64,000 bases of DNA from Riptortus pedestris (Eukaryota; Arthropoda; Insecta; Hemiptera; Alydidae), in assembly GCA_019009955.1 (NCBI GenBank), contig CM032228.1:125882501-125946500 (forward strand), given 5' to 3'. A program made the translations under genes and the position numbers. Positions 1 to 12,339 of this stretch are shown here, one piece after another. Numbering within the stretch: position 1 is the stretch's first letter; each line of letters opens with the position of its first letter. The notes under the pieces were generated by a model. It worked only from the letters and a program-made list of their open reading frames with translations. It made no database searches and was not told the DNA's origin.

Positions 1-117
1 AACCAAACAACAAAATAAAATGTGTAAGGAATAAATGGATAGTGGAATTCGTATAATAGTGAATTCAGTAATAAATCTCAAAGAGAAATATTATCTCTTA
101 CAGATGTTTCGTTTTCT

Positions 118-727
118 CTAGGAATCTAGATGAGGGGGTCGGGGTGAGGTGAGTTGTGTGCGGACCTCGTGGACGGTTGGCTCATAAACTTCGGCAATTC
201 GGTCAGCTATTTCTGCGAGTTTATCCACCGAGGACTCGGTCGTCAGTGCTAGCGTGGCCTGTATAGGGTCGGGTAGTGCCTCAGCCATAATTTGTGTAAG
301 ATGTCTGAGGACACGGAGGTACCGGCGAGTCGTTTCAGCTCGTTGAGAAGCTGGGAAGGTCGTTCTCCCTCAGACAGGCGCCTCTCCTCTAAAAGGCGGC
401 GAATTCTAAGATTTTCGGACTCCGCATACCGGTAATGAAGTCTGGTTTTAAGGGCTTCGTACGGTTCAGCCGGGGGCCCTTAACAATATCTGCCACCTCC
501 TTGAGAATTTCAAAATCGAGTTTAGCTACAACTAATTGAAATTTAATTCTGGATGACGTAACTTTAGAGGTGGCAAAAAGCGCATCTGCCTGGTAGAACT
601 ACAGTTCCGGGTCAGCTTTCCAAGAACTTGGAGTTCGAAATTGCGGGCCCACTCCGCAATGCCGACTTCCGTAGTTTTGACTGTGGCAACCGCAGGCTTT
701 TCCGCTCTTTTTGCCCCCATCTGAGTG
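118..727 (-). pseudogene. Ty3/Gypsy retrotransposon gag fragment, broken
   Basis: A GC-rich island in AT-rich surroundings. Read on the minus strand it begins with a methionine codon near 727 and runs through gag-like sequence in more than one frame. The later part contains a PSQLLNEL-type segment and a KLAEIADRIAE-type segment, the usual order in the capsid region of Gypsy elements of the Mag type in arthropods. Frame changes and an early stop at 532 break the frame, and the homology fades before the left edge, so no pol region is visible. Gag would form the retrotransposon particle. Upstream (about 780-1075) is a stretch that may hold a short LTR and leader, but I could not pair it with a second LTR. 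Family assignment rests on recognised motif order, not a search. Confidence 0.6.
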
Positions 728-1199
728 TCCATAGTCGGGGTCACCACTTTAATGCACTATAATGGGTAAAAAGAATAATAATCGCTTCGAAATTAAAAGG
801 GTGCACTATTTTGTAAACTAATAATGAACATAAAAGTTACTTTTTGTAATAAACGATAAGAAATTCAATATAAAAGTTCTATTAATTAAGTCCGTTAGGA
901 GGGTTTACATGTGCACACACAACTTTTCGGATACACACTGTAAAAGGAGTCTATTGTCTGGTTACCGGGAGTGTAACCCGGTTGATTTGTGCTAATTAAT
1001 AATTCTTTTATTTTCTGGCAACACTGACTCTTCGTGTCGGGTGGACAACCGTTAGGGAAGGTTGCACCTGTGACAATTAAATACTGCTACACCGTTAATG
1101 AACATAATTTGTACTACATTAATGGATCTTTCCCCAACAAAATCATTAAACATCTAAATTCGCGATCACTACGTTAAAATTTAATACACCATCCTAATA

Positions 1200-2280
1200 A
1201 AAATCGAGTTATCTATGACAAAGCAGAAAAATTAATCAAAGCAGCAAGTATCTCTATATAATAAATTCAATAAGAGTATGATTTCAAGTCTTGCTTCACC
1301 ATTAAATGAAATGTTTAATAAATGCATTACTGAACATTGAAGTTCTGAAATGAAACAGCAGAAGACTACAGAAAATCTGCTCAGTTAACGCAGCCACTGT
1401 GTGGCAATGCAGTAATTTGACCAAATCTAATATCAACTTTTTCCTTAGAAATCTCTTTAAACGTGACTTGAAATTTAAGCAGGATATAAAATATTTAGTG
1501 GCTCAGATGCTCTAAGTGAAAATCGCACTAGTAGAATTAAGAGTTTGAGAAATTGAAAACTAAAAAATGCAAATATCTCAATTAATGTTCCAGAAAACAA
1601 ATTATAAAACAACGATTTAGTATGTAGAATATAACATTTTCAAGAAGGTCGGTTATAAAACTTTTTTTTGGTTCGACTCGATATTTGAATTTACCTCCTA
1701 CTAGTCTGATGATAAAAATACGATGTATTTAAGCTAAAAATAAGACTCTTCTTGATTTACCATCAAATTGCTATTGAGATATAAGTAGGAGTGTTTAATA
1801 AGACCTAAAAACTAAAAACACCAAAATATCTTGGTTAGTATTAAAGTTAATGACGAAATATCTCGAACAACAATTATAGGAAATAAAACTTGCAATGAGA
1901 TTGGTTTTGATCCGAATAATAATGACGGAACTATTTCGAATTTACGAATCTCCCCCTCCCTACTCGTGGTCCTATTTGAAAACATTTTTCGAAAATCTCA
2001 TCTTGAATACAACCTGACAAGCTGCTTCCACTAAGGGAAATTTTCTAAAAGAGTGATAAACAGTTAGCAGAAAATGACAGGCCTATAACCCGATTAATGG
2101 AACATTTCAGAAAGGATGTCCTCGTGCCCGAGCAATACGGTTTCCGCTATATTCTTTCTGCGAGAGAAAGTGAGGAAACACCATTGTTCCATTCCAGTTC
2201 GTGGAAATCCTCTTACTTTACGCAGTCCCTGCGGGATGGTCTTGTAAGATGTGTAGGATTGAGGGTTTCTTTATACTTAT
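1200..2280. repeat. Degraded Helentron-like (HINE) fragments
   Basis: Several eroded pieces of the window's Helentron-like family lie here. A minus-oriented 5' terminus is seen near 1370-1410 (CTGCTCAGTTAACGCAGCC) and another near 2198-2240. Plus-oriented internal boxes lie at about 1565-1700 and 1815-1960. A decayed 3' end with AAGGGAAATTTTCTAA closes at about 2050. Small open frames across this stretch are repeat translations, not genes. Confidence 0.5.
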
Positions 2281-2574
2281 AAATGTCCAGTTCATTCGGC
2301 AAATTAATTCACATTTTAGCATCTTGCTCTTAAAACGTAGATTGCTTTTGGAATCCAACATAATAAAAATTCCAAACAATTTTTCTTATGAAAGAGCAAA
2401 ACATGACATTTGGCCTCATGAAACTCTCTGCTTCCTTTGGGATAGCTCTAACAAAATGGCTAGTTCTTTATTCAAGTAGTTACCAGATTGCTTCACGATA
2501 ATGGATAGGCTTCTGAAGAAACGAAGAGTTGTCAACGTCAAAGCCCGTTACAATGACAAGAATTTAGGGAAACC

Positions 2575-2640
2575 TAGCAGGACTCGAATCGAAATAAATA
2601 CAACTCCAGTGTGCTACCATTGATTTAGGCCACCGCCATA
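2575..2640 (-). repeat. tRNA-like fragment, possible SINE head
   Basis: On the minus strand AATGGTAGCACACTGG resembles a tRNA A box and GATTCGAGTCC, about 25 bases on, resembles a B box. The arms that would close a cloverleaf do not pair, so this is read as a tRNA-derived relic, not a tRNA gene. Confidence 0.25.
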
Positions 2641-3120
2641 TTATAGTAGTGGATAAAATAAAATAAATTAGAATAATGTTCATGCAACTTTAATATAAAC
2701 TGGAGAAAGGCATAAAAAGATGGCACAGGTATCATCTGAATGAATTTAAAGTTAAAAGTTAATTTAAATCTCTATCCTGTCTTTATCTCCTCCTTCAAAT
2801 TCCACTCCAGTTTTTATTTTATTTTCCCTCGAGGCGTTTTGTAAATATATTCGTATTTCATTTCGTTTTCTCTGTTTTAAATATCATAAAGAAATTTAGA
2901 GGAAAGCTCTCGCAAAAGGAAAAGCCGTTCGGCTTGACAGGGAGGATAGTAACTGAGAGAAAGAGAACTTAATGGATAAACTTTGTATTTTTTACGCGAC
3001 CTCCTACGTTCTGAAGAAGGGGAGGTCTCGTCCAGCACAGCCTACCTCCCTCAAAAACTTCGTTAATTAACTTTGTCTCTTTTCACAAATTGTTATAATG
3101 TGATTATTTTTCTTTTTCAG

Positions 3121-3177
3121 AAATCAAACTTCACAACAGTCAGCCAGAAGAGGACAAACAGGCCGCTTCCTTAGGCG
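3121..3177 (+). CDS. Putative internal exon of an unrecognised gene
   Basis: A 57-base stretch is bounded by a strong acceptor (pyrimidine tract ending TTTTTCAG at 3120) and a consensus donor GTGAGT at 3178. Two of three frames are open. The frame that leaves two bases at the end joins directly to the exon at 5809 and reads to a stop there; its residues are polar and basic (QQSARRGQTGR). I do not recognise the protein. Upstream exons would lie before the repeat-filled first 3 kb, probably outside the window. The splice sites are what is seen; the join is inferred. Confidence 0.35.
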
Positions 3178-3773
3178 GTGAGTGAACAAACTCATTAACT
3201 TCCAAAACCGACCATCCTTTTTCTACGATTTTTTTCTCTGTTCTTCATTCTTTTAAAATAAAACTTTAACTTTAATATTTATATATTTTAAATTCATTGA
3301 TATATACCTCTAATAGTATCTAACATAACAGAAATGTGGTATTTTGGAAAATTGGAGATTTAAGATTTATGTTTAAAGCCCAGTACTGGGAGACAATTAA
3401 CTGTAAATACTCTGATGGATACGAATAAATCGCCCCCCCCCTCCTATTTGTAAAGTAATTTTTCCCGCTTATTTTCTTATTGTTGAAAAGAATACAAATA
3501 TACAGCACCACTATATAAAGCAACATTATTAAAAATTTAAACCTAAATTTCATTGGTTTATTGGGGTTTTTTTAATCCTAAGGTAAAGGTTTCTCCTTTT
3601 GGTAAGTAGTTTGCCAGCAGGATTGTGGAAGGAAATACAGTTTTAGATAGGTAGATGTTACAATCCTTTTCCTGGTAGGCTCACAGTGATTTCTCCACAT
3701 CATAGACGTAAACATTTCTATTGTTATCTAAAAATGTCTTACACACATTTTGGAAAACCTGCCAAACTTTCTT

Positions 3774-3893
3774 TTAGCAGATTTCCCTTAAGGGAAATCT
3801 GCTATTGAGGTCGTACTCATGACGCGAGTTTCGAAAAATTTCTTCAAATGTCCATCGATCCTACCCAGGAGATGACGAAAATGAGGTCCGTTC

Positions 3894-3975
<82 letters not shown>

Positions 3976-4299
3976 CTGTTAACGCTCTAGCGGTCGTAAT
4001 TTTTGTTTGATCGTTACCAAACTCGGAATTTAATCGTTTTATGTAAAAAGGAAGACCAAGTTCGTTAATGGCTGAAATTGGACCAGTGGAAGGGGTGGTT
4101 TAGAGGGGGGATTTTTGAAAATTCAAAATATCTCCGTTATTATTCCGCCAAGAGCTCTGGTGGCCGTATCCGGAACTATTCCTCCCTCGTGAATAGGTTT
4201 AGAGATCCCTTCCTACTACAGCTGTTATTGGGGAGATTTCTCTACTGTGAAACTTCACGTGGGAAATCTGCTTAGTTTACGCAGCCCCTGCGTGACGGA
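3774..4299 (-). mobile_element. Helentron-like non-autonomous element (HINE), near full length
   Basis: Minus orientation. The 3' end at the low coordinate reads, on the minus strand, as a near-perfect palindrome TTTCCCTTAAGGGAAA followed by TGCTAA. The 5' end at 4299 reads TCCGTCACGCAGGGGCTGCG, with a small stem ACGCAG/CTGCGT, then the subterminal CTAAGCAGATTTCCC that is the inverse of the 3' end. A (TA)n tract lies at 3898-3971. It has no coding capacity; autonomous Helentrons supply the Rep-helicase in known systems. Confidence 0.7.
3898..3971. repeat. (TA)n microsatellite inside a HINE
   Basis: About 74 bases of nearly uninterrupted TA dinucleotide, located at the same internal position as in other copies of this element. 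Confidence 0.95.
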
Positions 4300-5125
4300 C
4301 TTTTTTCATTCTTCTCGATTCATCTGTAGAGTGAATATCTTGAACAAGTTATCTAATCTGACTACAAAAAACGCCTTATATTCTAGTAAATTCAAAATTG
4401 AAATGCTTCACCTTCGTTATCTAGTGATTTCACAAAAGATTTTACCTGCCCGAGTTGGTGCACAAAGATAGGAAGAAAAGCTCCCCTTCAGTATCAGAGG
4501 TTCATGAGTGACATTTTTCTGTCAGAAAATACACCATTTTCGAAAATGCCAGTTCAATGTTTTCGTATGATGTAATGTTTGTCTTGGTCTCCGTTCTATG
4601 ACATATTAGAAGCAGCAGTATTGTATGTACCTATTTTGCAGGCTCATTAATAGCGCAGAAACATTTAAGTCAACACAAAGTTTCCAATTTTAAACGTAAT
4701 AAATGATTTTATCAATGGTCCCGCAAATAACGCACGTCTCGTTCAAATCTACAAAGTATACAACCGGCCACTGAAAGTTATTCATTCCCATTGGTCAAGG
4801 ACGATGTGTACCGAAGGGTGGAATTAGCGGAAGTGGTACCTATCTGACAGGACTTAACCAACTTCCCTTCTCCATTCCTACCTACAGCTCAATGTTGGGA
4901 AGTGGCACGAAAGGCCACTCCCCAGGAAGGGAGAAAGCCATTTCTCTAGCTTCAGCACACAGACGACAAGTACCAGAACAAGTTACTGGCCTGTCGTCTC
5001 CGTGCGTCCAACACAAGTCCAGTACATCAACGGTCAGCAGAAGTGCTTAGTGAGCTGTTTCTAGCTATTCCGGAGAGAATGGTCACTGGCGGAACAGCCT
5101 GAATCCTCAAGTATATCAAAAGGGG

Positions 5126-5374
5126 TCAAGATTTACTCTTAGCTAACTCCAAATTTCTGTGGACAACATAAAACTGATGAGCACGAACCGAATCACGATG
5201 ATGTGGATGAGCTGAATCATCAAAATACTCATCTTCATCGGCTTTGGCAAAGATTTGTTGGGGGGGGGTTGGTTTTAAAGCCAAAGGAATATTGAATTGT
5301 ATGCTATTACTAGAGAACCAGACTGTGGAGGTCCTAAAAAAGTAATCTGTGAGATGGCAGTGGCTTGGATCCAA
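5126..5374 (-). other. Open frame of unknown status
   Basis: An 82-codon minus-strand frame whose last 38 or so residues are acidic and then His-rich (DEDEYFDDSAHPHHRD). A possible acceptor lies just before that part. No family is recognised and no partner exon was joined with confidence. It could be a terminal exon, an old transposon fragment or chance. Confidence 0.15.
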
Positions 5375-5808
5375 ACCAAGGACACAAATGATTGATTTAG
5401 GTTACCTTTGCACCAATTAACGAAGCTTCTGTAACAGGTAGTGCGACAAAGATTTCTGTATTTCATATCCTGGTCATTATACTAAGCCATTTTAAGATGA
5501 GCAACAAGGGAAACAAGAAGAGTCATTTACAGATCAAAATTTATTATCTTGAAATAAGATAAAGTTGATGTTGGTGACCAGTAACATTGTATGATGTGTT
5601 GTCTTAACAAAACTGCAGAGTTTATATAAATTTTAGTTGATGAACTGCTCATTTACCTGTTATATCTATTATGAACCATGTGTTGTTACACACATACTGC
5701 ATTCTAAATAGAAAGGAGAGGTATAGTCATAACTCAATGTGACAGGATTTATATTTTTATATTCATTGTAAAACTTTGCTGGTCACTCATGCTAATTGTT
5801 TCTTTTAG

Positions 5809-5893
5809 CTCAAAGATTAGCTGGCCAGTTACCAGACAGTATGTTCGGCCGGTCCCAACTCTGAATTTTGAGGATATTGAGAAGCCTCTTTAA
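5809..5893 (+). CDS. Putative terminal exon of an unrecognised gene
   Basis: The acceptor TTCTTTTAG ends at 5808. Joined to the exon at 3121-3177 the frame continues for 28 codons to TAA at 5891-5893, ending ..RPVPTLNFEDIEKPL. An AATAAA overlaps the stop region. The tail looks like ordinary protein sequence, but I recognise no family. An internal GTATGT at about 5840 could splice instead to the exon candidate at 6733, giving another open tail. Confidence 0.35.
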
Positions 5894-6474
5894 TAAACCA
5901 GAAATGTTTGTTTCTTGATCTTGAAGCAGGGCAGGGACGTTATAAAAAAAGTGTACGCATCTAAATGATATTTTGAAAACTTATTAAAGCTACACTAATA
6001 AAAATATTGAGAACAGTTATATCTTGGATTAAGTTATCCTCAGTATATTAAAAAATATTTATTTTCTTGTGTGCAAAATGGTTTAAAGTCCCATTCTCTA
6101 TTAAAATGTACAGTAATATGAAATGTGATACAGATTTGACAAGCCACTCTTCCCTTGATGGTACTAGAATTAATTCAAATATTTAAATTATTTAAAATGG
6201 GACTGCCTAATTAAAACTATACAGATTGGGCAAATCAGGTAATTCTAACAAAAGTGGATAATTAACAAAAATGTGTGCCTCAAATTTTGTACCTTGAGAA
6301 AATCGAAACCACTATCACATATGATGCTCAATTGTACCATACAATTCAGTATTGTATATGATAGGTTGATGATTCAACCAATATCACCAGCCTTTCCTCA
6401 TCTTATAGAAATCTCCCAAAAAATTTCCTCCCAACCGTACCAAAAAGAAATCATAGCAATTTTTCAACTCTTAA

Positions 6475-6620
6475 CCCATTCAGTGTTAGCCTCATTCACA
6501 AGTTTATTCTATGCGGCTGAGAGGAAAAATCTGGGCAAGGAACAGATGTGATGGTTGTGGTACTGGCCAAACAGAGAAACATAGGCTGATGCAACTGGTA
6601 TGTGGTCCGCACTGAATGGG
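6475..6620. mobile_element. 146-bp piggyBac-type MITE
   Basis: Terminal inverted repeats CCCATTCAGTG and CACTGAATGGG are flanked by TTAA on the left (6471-6474) and TTAT on the right (a one-base change from TTAA). CCC...GGG ends next to TTAA are the signature of the piggyBac superfamily. It has no coding capacity. The TIR differs from that of the two larger piggyBac elements here, so it belongs to another subfamily. Confidence 0.6.
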
Positions 6621-6732
6621 TTATTACTATCTCAGCCCACAGCTACCGATAAAGAATTTTTAATGAAACATCATTATTTTAAAAATGTCTTAATATCTCT
6701 GTATAAAATGTTGTTTTAAATTTTCTTTCCAG

Positions 6733-6838
6733 AACTATCTGGGCAAAGAGGTCGAATGAGCAGTAGTAGCAGAAGTGAAGGCACAAGAGCTGTCACAGAC
6801 CATACTCTCCTGATATGTTGGTGGCTCTTCTACTTCAG
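6733..6838 (+). CDS. Candidate alternative exon
   Basis: A strong acceptor (AAATTTTCTTTCCAG) and a moderate donor (TTCAG/GTAACC) bound 106 bases. In the frame reached from an internal donor of the exon at 5809 it is open, Ser/Arg-rich, then hydrophobic (TLLICWWLFYF). If the donor is not used the frame stops at the following TAA. No family is recognised; support is splice signals only. Confidence 0.25.
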
Positions 6839-6849
6839 GTAACCAGCTT

Positions 6850-9330
6850 GAGGAAGAAGTAAAACGGGAGCAGCCCATTTGAGGAGGGGGCACCTATAAT
6901 ATTCTGACTCAAGACTGGTCGTCTTATGAGCTCTATCACTCATCTATCTTCTAGAGAGGGCCTTCCGTGTCTGTCAGGAATATAGCTGCCATCAACCAGT
7001 CCCTTCATTGCATATCATTGAAAAGAACTCTTCGACTGATGTGGAATTCTATTTATATAATTATGTATAGGCTATACTTATTTAGATATTTATGTATTGA
7101 AGATGCACAACCATTACACATCATCACTTGATTATAAACTAATGACAGTTAACATGTCAATGAAATTAACATTACTCTTATTCTATACTTGGATCAAATT
7201 AATAGACATTTTTTCTTAAACATAATAATTAAAAATTATTTGTTTCATGAAATAGTTTATTTATTAATCAATTTTACTTTTTTTTAATTTTATTAGTGAA
7301 CTTGGAGTATGAAAGTCTACTTGAGAGATTAATTGTAATTAAAATTTTACTTTATTACTTAGCTAAAGTTTAGGGCAATATCTTACAGACAGAATTTAAA
7401 TTTTACTTGAAAAATGTGATATCTAACACCTTAAAATAATCAATTATTAATAATACTTAACACTCAAATGATATATGGATGACCCAAGAATAGGTCAAGA
7501 TCATTTAAATGTTCTAGAAAGCCATATGAATTTTACACTTGACATCACATATTAAAAACTCTAAATCAAGGTGGTAAAATAGCATTGATGCAAATGCTGA
7601 CTTCTGCATGATATGGACCAACCCAATTATAATGTTTTTCACCTTGCCTCCTCCCCTTCCCCTCCTTGTAAGAAGGCAGTTGGTAATTCTAGCACAATGT
7701 TAGGTTCTAAATACATTGACTTCTAACACCTAGGTTAATGAATGAACTAACTTCTAACATTAATTGGCTTCAATGTAGAATAATCTAAGTGGATAAAACA
7801 TTGACATAATTTATACTAAATCTTTACCAAAAATGTAACTTCTATTTTCAAACGCCTCTCTCTCTCCACCCTTGAAAAGTTAGGTGACAAGTAGATAAGT
7901 TCTGAATTTTTTTCTGGGAGAGGGTGTAAGTCTTATAACATTAAATAGGTATTTTTTAAATCTGTACCAAAATCAATTTTAATAAACTGTTCACATATTA
8001 ATAATTGATTTAACGTCAACTGTTTCCTGTAGTACACACTATTGCCATTAATAAATTTTAAACTGGGCATAAAACTAGTTGGGCAATGAAATTATTTTAT
8101 AAATCTTTTAGATTTTTTCTTTTAAATGATGAAAAAAGGGATAAAATAATTGTATTTCGAAACCTACAGTCATCAATTCTATAAAAAAATAATATTTTAA
8201 CTTTAATGCCCTCTTCTAATAATTATAGACCACATTGTGATTATCTCCACTTATAATAATGCCCTTCTGATATCACATACAGTCATGAAGTTATTCTAAA
8301 ACAAGTCTCTTCTGAATTCCATAAGGATAGGGAAATCACAAAGAAGAAGGAGTTCTCTGTTCACCTGTCATCCAAGCTAAATGTTTCGGTCCTTATCTTC
8401 ATCACTGTATAGACAATGACTATACTATACTGACCAGTCTGATATAGGAGATTTGATGTGCTTCAAATTTTAAAGTTTTGTACCATGGGTGAAATTGTGC
8501 ATTTCATAATCTAGCATACAATATGCTTGTTCGAATTTTAATACAATGTCACTACATTATTCACACTATTCATTTTTCAAGTCTCTGGTGTGTTCAGGAA
8601 ATCTTAATATTCATTTCCGTCTTTATACTTATTTCATGGACATCCTAAAACCATGCCAACTTCAAGGAGATAATTTCTGTGCTAATTGCTTTGTCAGTCT
8701 TTTATATGAATAACTCTAACAAAAATATACACCTCCTCATAAATATACACTTCCAGTTATGTGCTGAGAATATCACTCACTTGGTTTACTCCGAGCTCGA
8801 AGCCATCCATCTGCATCATAGGCTCTCAGCTTGCCAGAAAACAGAATAGAGATTTACCCATCTGATGTCCAGGCAATACATCCCCTACAAAAGCTAAGAT
8901 GAGCTGCTCAAACTCTTTGTGGTTTATATGGCCAGAAGCAGGGACACAGACATACAAGCTATCTATAACATGCCTTTTTCATACTGTTCTTTTGTCCATA
9001 TCCTCCTGAACAACAGGCACTCAGTGAGATATCTGAAAGATGCTTCTGAGGCAATGTATGGCATTGAAGAGATCATCAGCTAAACCTGTTGCTCATGGGT
9101 GTCCTGTCCCCGATCTCCACATATATGGAACATGTCTGTTGAACCGTTTCTTCAGGTAGCCATTAATGAACAACTAGCAAATAAAGTGAACTCTCAGCTG
9201 GTTTTTGGAGTTGATTCACATTAAAAACTGAGTATACAATTAAGGAATTTTTTGTTAATCCCCAAGATTTGCTTAAATATGAATGGTCAATGTTGTTTTC
9301 ACTTAAGGAAATCAATCCAAGAAGACACAA
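6850..9330. other. No recognised gene
   Basis: AT-rich sequence without a convincing coding frame or a member of the window's repeat families. The part at about 8760-9190 is less AT-rich than its surroundings and could be transcribed, but stops interrupt every frame. Confidence 0.5.
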
Positions 9331-9340
9331 ATTCTTTTAA

Positions 9341-10323
9341 CCCTAGAATACTAAACCTCAATTCAAGTACTTTATTACTAAACCATCGTTATTGTGACTA
9401 CTGGAACAAAAATTGCAATTTTGGGAGCTGTAAAGGAATCATGAAAGACAAATAATGATTAATTTAACCTTTTATTGTTTAAATATTAAAATATCGTACA
9501 TATATAAAAAAAATAAAAACAATATGCACAAGAGAAAACATGAAAAAAGAAAAAAAATTATTACAAAGCTGAATTACGTAAAAATTCTTTCTGATACACA
9601 TGAGAATATGATAACGAACAACTGAATATATGTAACTAAAGCTGTCTAAATTAAAACTAATACAAAAACCAAGATCACTCTTATAATAAAATATATAATA
9701 TTACAAATTTATAATTACTTGTCAATTTTTTGAACATATTTGACACAGCATGACTTGATGTTCACCACAAATGGCCGAGGAACATTTCACGCACGATACC
9801 TTGGTCATCCTACGCAATTTGTAGTCGCACTTTGAACATATTCTTCTCTTTTTTTGTATTGTGTTTGGGACCACTTCCACCCCTGAAACAGAAGGCAAAG
9901 GACCTATGACTGCATCGATCCTTTCTTTCACATTCCGGTGTTGTCCTGGCTAAAAGACTAAAATTTGAGTCAAAATGTAAATGAAATATGGAATAATGAA
10001 AGCAGAATTATAGGCAAAGCAATAATAACCTTTTTGTATTACTGAACCGACGTACATTCATTATTACTAATCCTTCGACGAAACGTCGAAAAAATTTCTA
10101 CTTTTAATCCTAAACCTTAGTCTAACTGACGATGTAAATTTTGTTTAAACTTACCTGGTTATAATCAAACTCAAGCAGTGATCCTTTCACTATTACGGTT
10201 CAAGGGCTACTGAGTGGGGGGAAGCACTGCTGAGTGTTGAACCTCCTACCGCTACCTGAAAGGGTTTTACCAAGAATTGTTTGATCTTAGTCGTCAAACC
10301 GACGAAGGTTTAGTATTCTAGGG
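9341..10323 (-). mobile_element. piggyBac deletion derivative, 983 bp
   Basis: Ends are CCCTAGAATACTAAACCT and its inverse, 18 bp perfect, flanked by TTAA at 9337-9340 and 10324-10327. Inside, the minus strand encodes only the C-terminal cysteine-rich part of a piggyBac transposase, so the catalytic core has been lost by internal deletion. The intact ends suggest it could have been moved by an intact transposase supplied elsewhere. The TIR is nearly that of the element at 35093 but the residual protein differs, so the two are related subfamilies. Confidence 0.85.
9722..9952 (-). pseudogene. piggyBac transposase C-terminal Cys-rich domain remnant
   Basis: The open frame runs from just after an in-frame TAG (9952-9950) to its stop at 9722, with no ATG start. 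It carries a CxxC-type pattern (CSKC, CVKC, CQIC) with a histidine, matching the C-terminal zinc-binding domain that piggyBac transposases use to bind their ends. The DDD catalytic part is absent, so it is a remnant. Confidence 0.7.
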
Positions 10324-10327
10324 TTAA

Positions 10328-11640
10328 TGATTCCCCTCTCCTGTACTGTAACCAGGATTTATCTGGGGAGAGGCTTATACTTATTAGGGTATGATGGAAG
10401 AATTCTGAAGACTAATTTTATAAACTCCCTTTATCCAGTCAACAGAATGACACATTAGAAGGTCTTTTTAAATAAAAAAGTATCAAATGACTAGCCACTT
10501 GAAACTGCAGAGAAGCAATATATATAGTAATGAGTATGGTTAAGTATTACTATTAACGGGTTTATTTTGAGTGATAGTGAAGCAGTTGAAGAAGTTGAAA
10601 AATTCAACTTTGATTGGGGTACAATCCCATGACAGTGTATTTTATTAGGCATGAATTCAAAGCTAGCAATAATATTTCATAACAGTATCAAGAATACAAT
10701 TTAAAATAAATAAGATTTACACTAAAACTAATTTGTTTTGCAGAAAACCAAAAATATTATTAGTATTAAAAAAATAAACAATGCTGAAATAAATTTGTAT
10801 TTAATTGGAGTCTATTACTACGACAAGTCGGTAAGAAAATCAATGGCAATATTAAGAAGGTTTCAAATAAAACCAGTATCTTGCATTCAAATAATAGATA
10901 ATAGACATAATAAAATATTTTAAGAATTAATCATATATGAATAAGGTATTATATGTTTGTTTCATTGAACTATCTTTAGTATTTTCCCAATGATTGTGCA
11001 TCTTTCTGAGCTCATATTTCCCTATAAACTTAATAAAATTAATGTAAATAATGATGTAAATATCTCTTAATTATTATTATTATTATATTAATGGTATTAG
11101 TTGTAAATATGGCAAAAAGCTTATTTCCTTCCAAAGTTATCTGAAAATAGAAGAAATCTTATTATTTAAGTTCATTTTTTTCCTTAGAAATGCTTCATAA
11201 ATGTGTCAACTATTATATTTGTAAATGTCAATAAACAAAGATTGATTAGACATATTTTTAAACATTTTCTTCCCAAGAAATTTCATTCTGAAATAGAGGT
11301 AGCTAATGAGACACTTTAAAATAAGTTAAAACTTTAATATAAACATTATAATTTTTACAGGAATAAAATGTGAATAATAACCCAGAAATGGAAAAAAAAA
11401 AAAAAAATAACCATTTCCTAAGGAAAAAATAAAATTATGAAGTTACCTACTATGAGGCGTGATCTCTTAGGTACATTCCTGATTGTGTTTGTGTGTGTGA
11501 GTGGGTGTGTGTTTTTATCTGCATGCACATGTGTGATTGAATGTTTCTGAACAGAATGTGCTTATTAACCCTGGAACCCTAGAGCTGGAGCACGTTTAAT
11601 TAGAACTTCAGCAGGAGCATGGTGGCCAATTTTCTCACCC
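10328..11640. other. No recognised gene
   Basis: AT-rich, low-complexity flank; short open frames show no domain. Confidence 0.5.
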
Positions 11641-11645
11641 GCAAT

Positions 11646-11755
<110 letters not shown>

Positions 11756-12339
11756 TCCCTCCCCCCCCCCTTTTTTTCTTTTTTTTTTCTACTAAAACTA
11801 TATAAATTCTTTTTTAGATAGAGTGATGTCAATAAATATGTTTATTAATAAATTTAACAATGAGCAAACAGTATGCTCACTAATGTTATATACTTCTGGC
11901 AACTGTCTCCTAATGAACAGCATTGTTTGTGTATTTTAAAACATAATACAATCGATTTTAATAGAGTTAAAAGGCAGCCAGACAAAAGTTGAAATGTCAT
12001 CGGCCTAGTTAAACAAACATATTTTTATACCAGCATGAGAAATTGCATGGTCAACTCCCAGGTTAATAGACTTATTGTGTGACACAGCATTAGCTACAGC
12101 GTATTTGAATAGACTTTTAAGTAACTCACTTTTAAATAACCCCCTTCAGAACACTATAGATCTGTAGCCTTCATTTGCAAGGAAAGCTATGGTTTTTCTT
12201 TCAGGGAATAAAATAAAAGAAGGAACAATATTTGTATAACCTAAAGGCAATAAAATTATATGCAATTTCAAGACAAAACAAATTTAACCAAAAAAAAAAA
12301 AGTGTTTGTATATAAAATACACTGTTACCTATTATTTGT

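Noticed and set aside
8760..9190. Possible gene in a GC-richer patch
   Set aside because: Stops in all frames on both strands and no recognised motif; left as unassigned.
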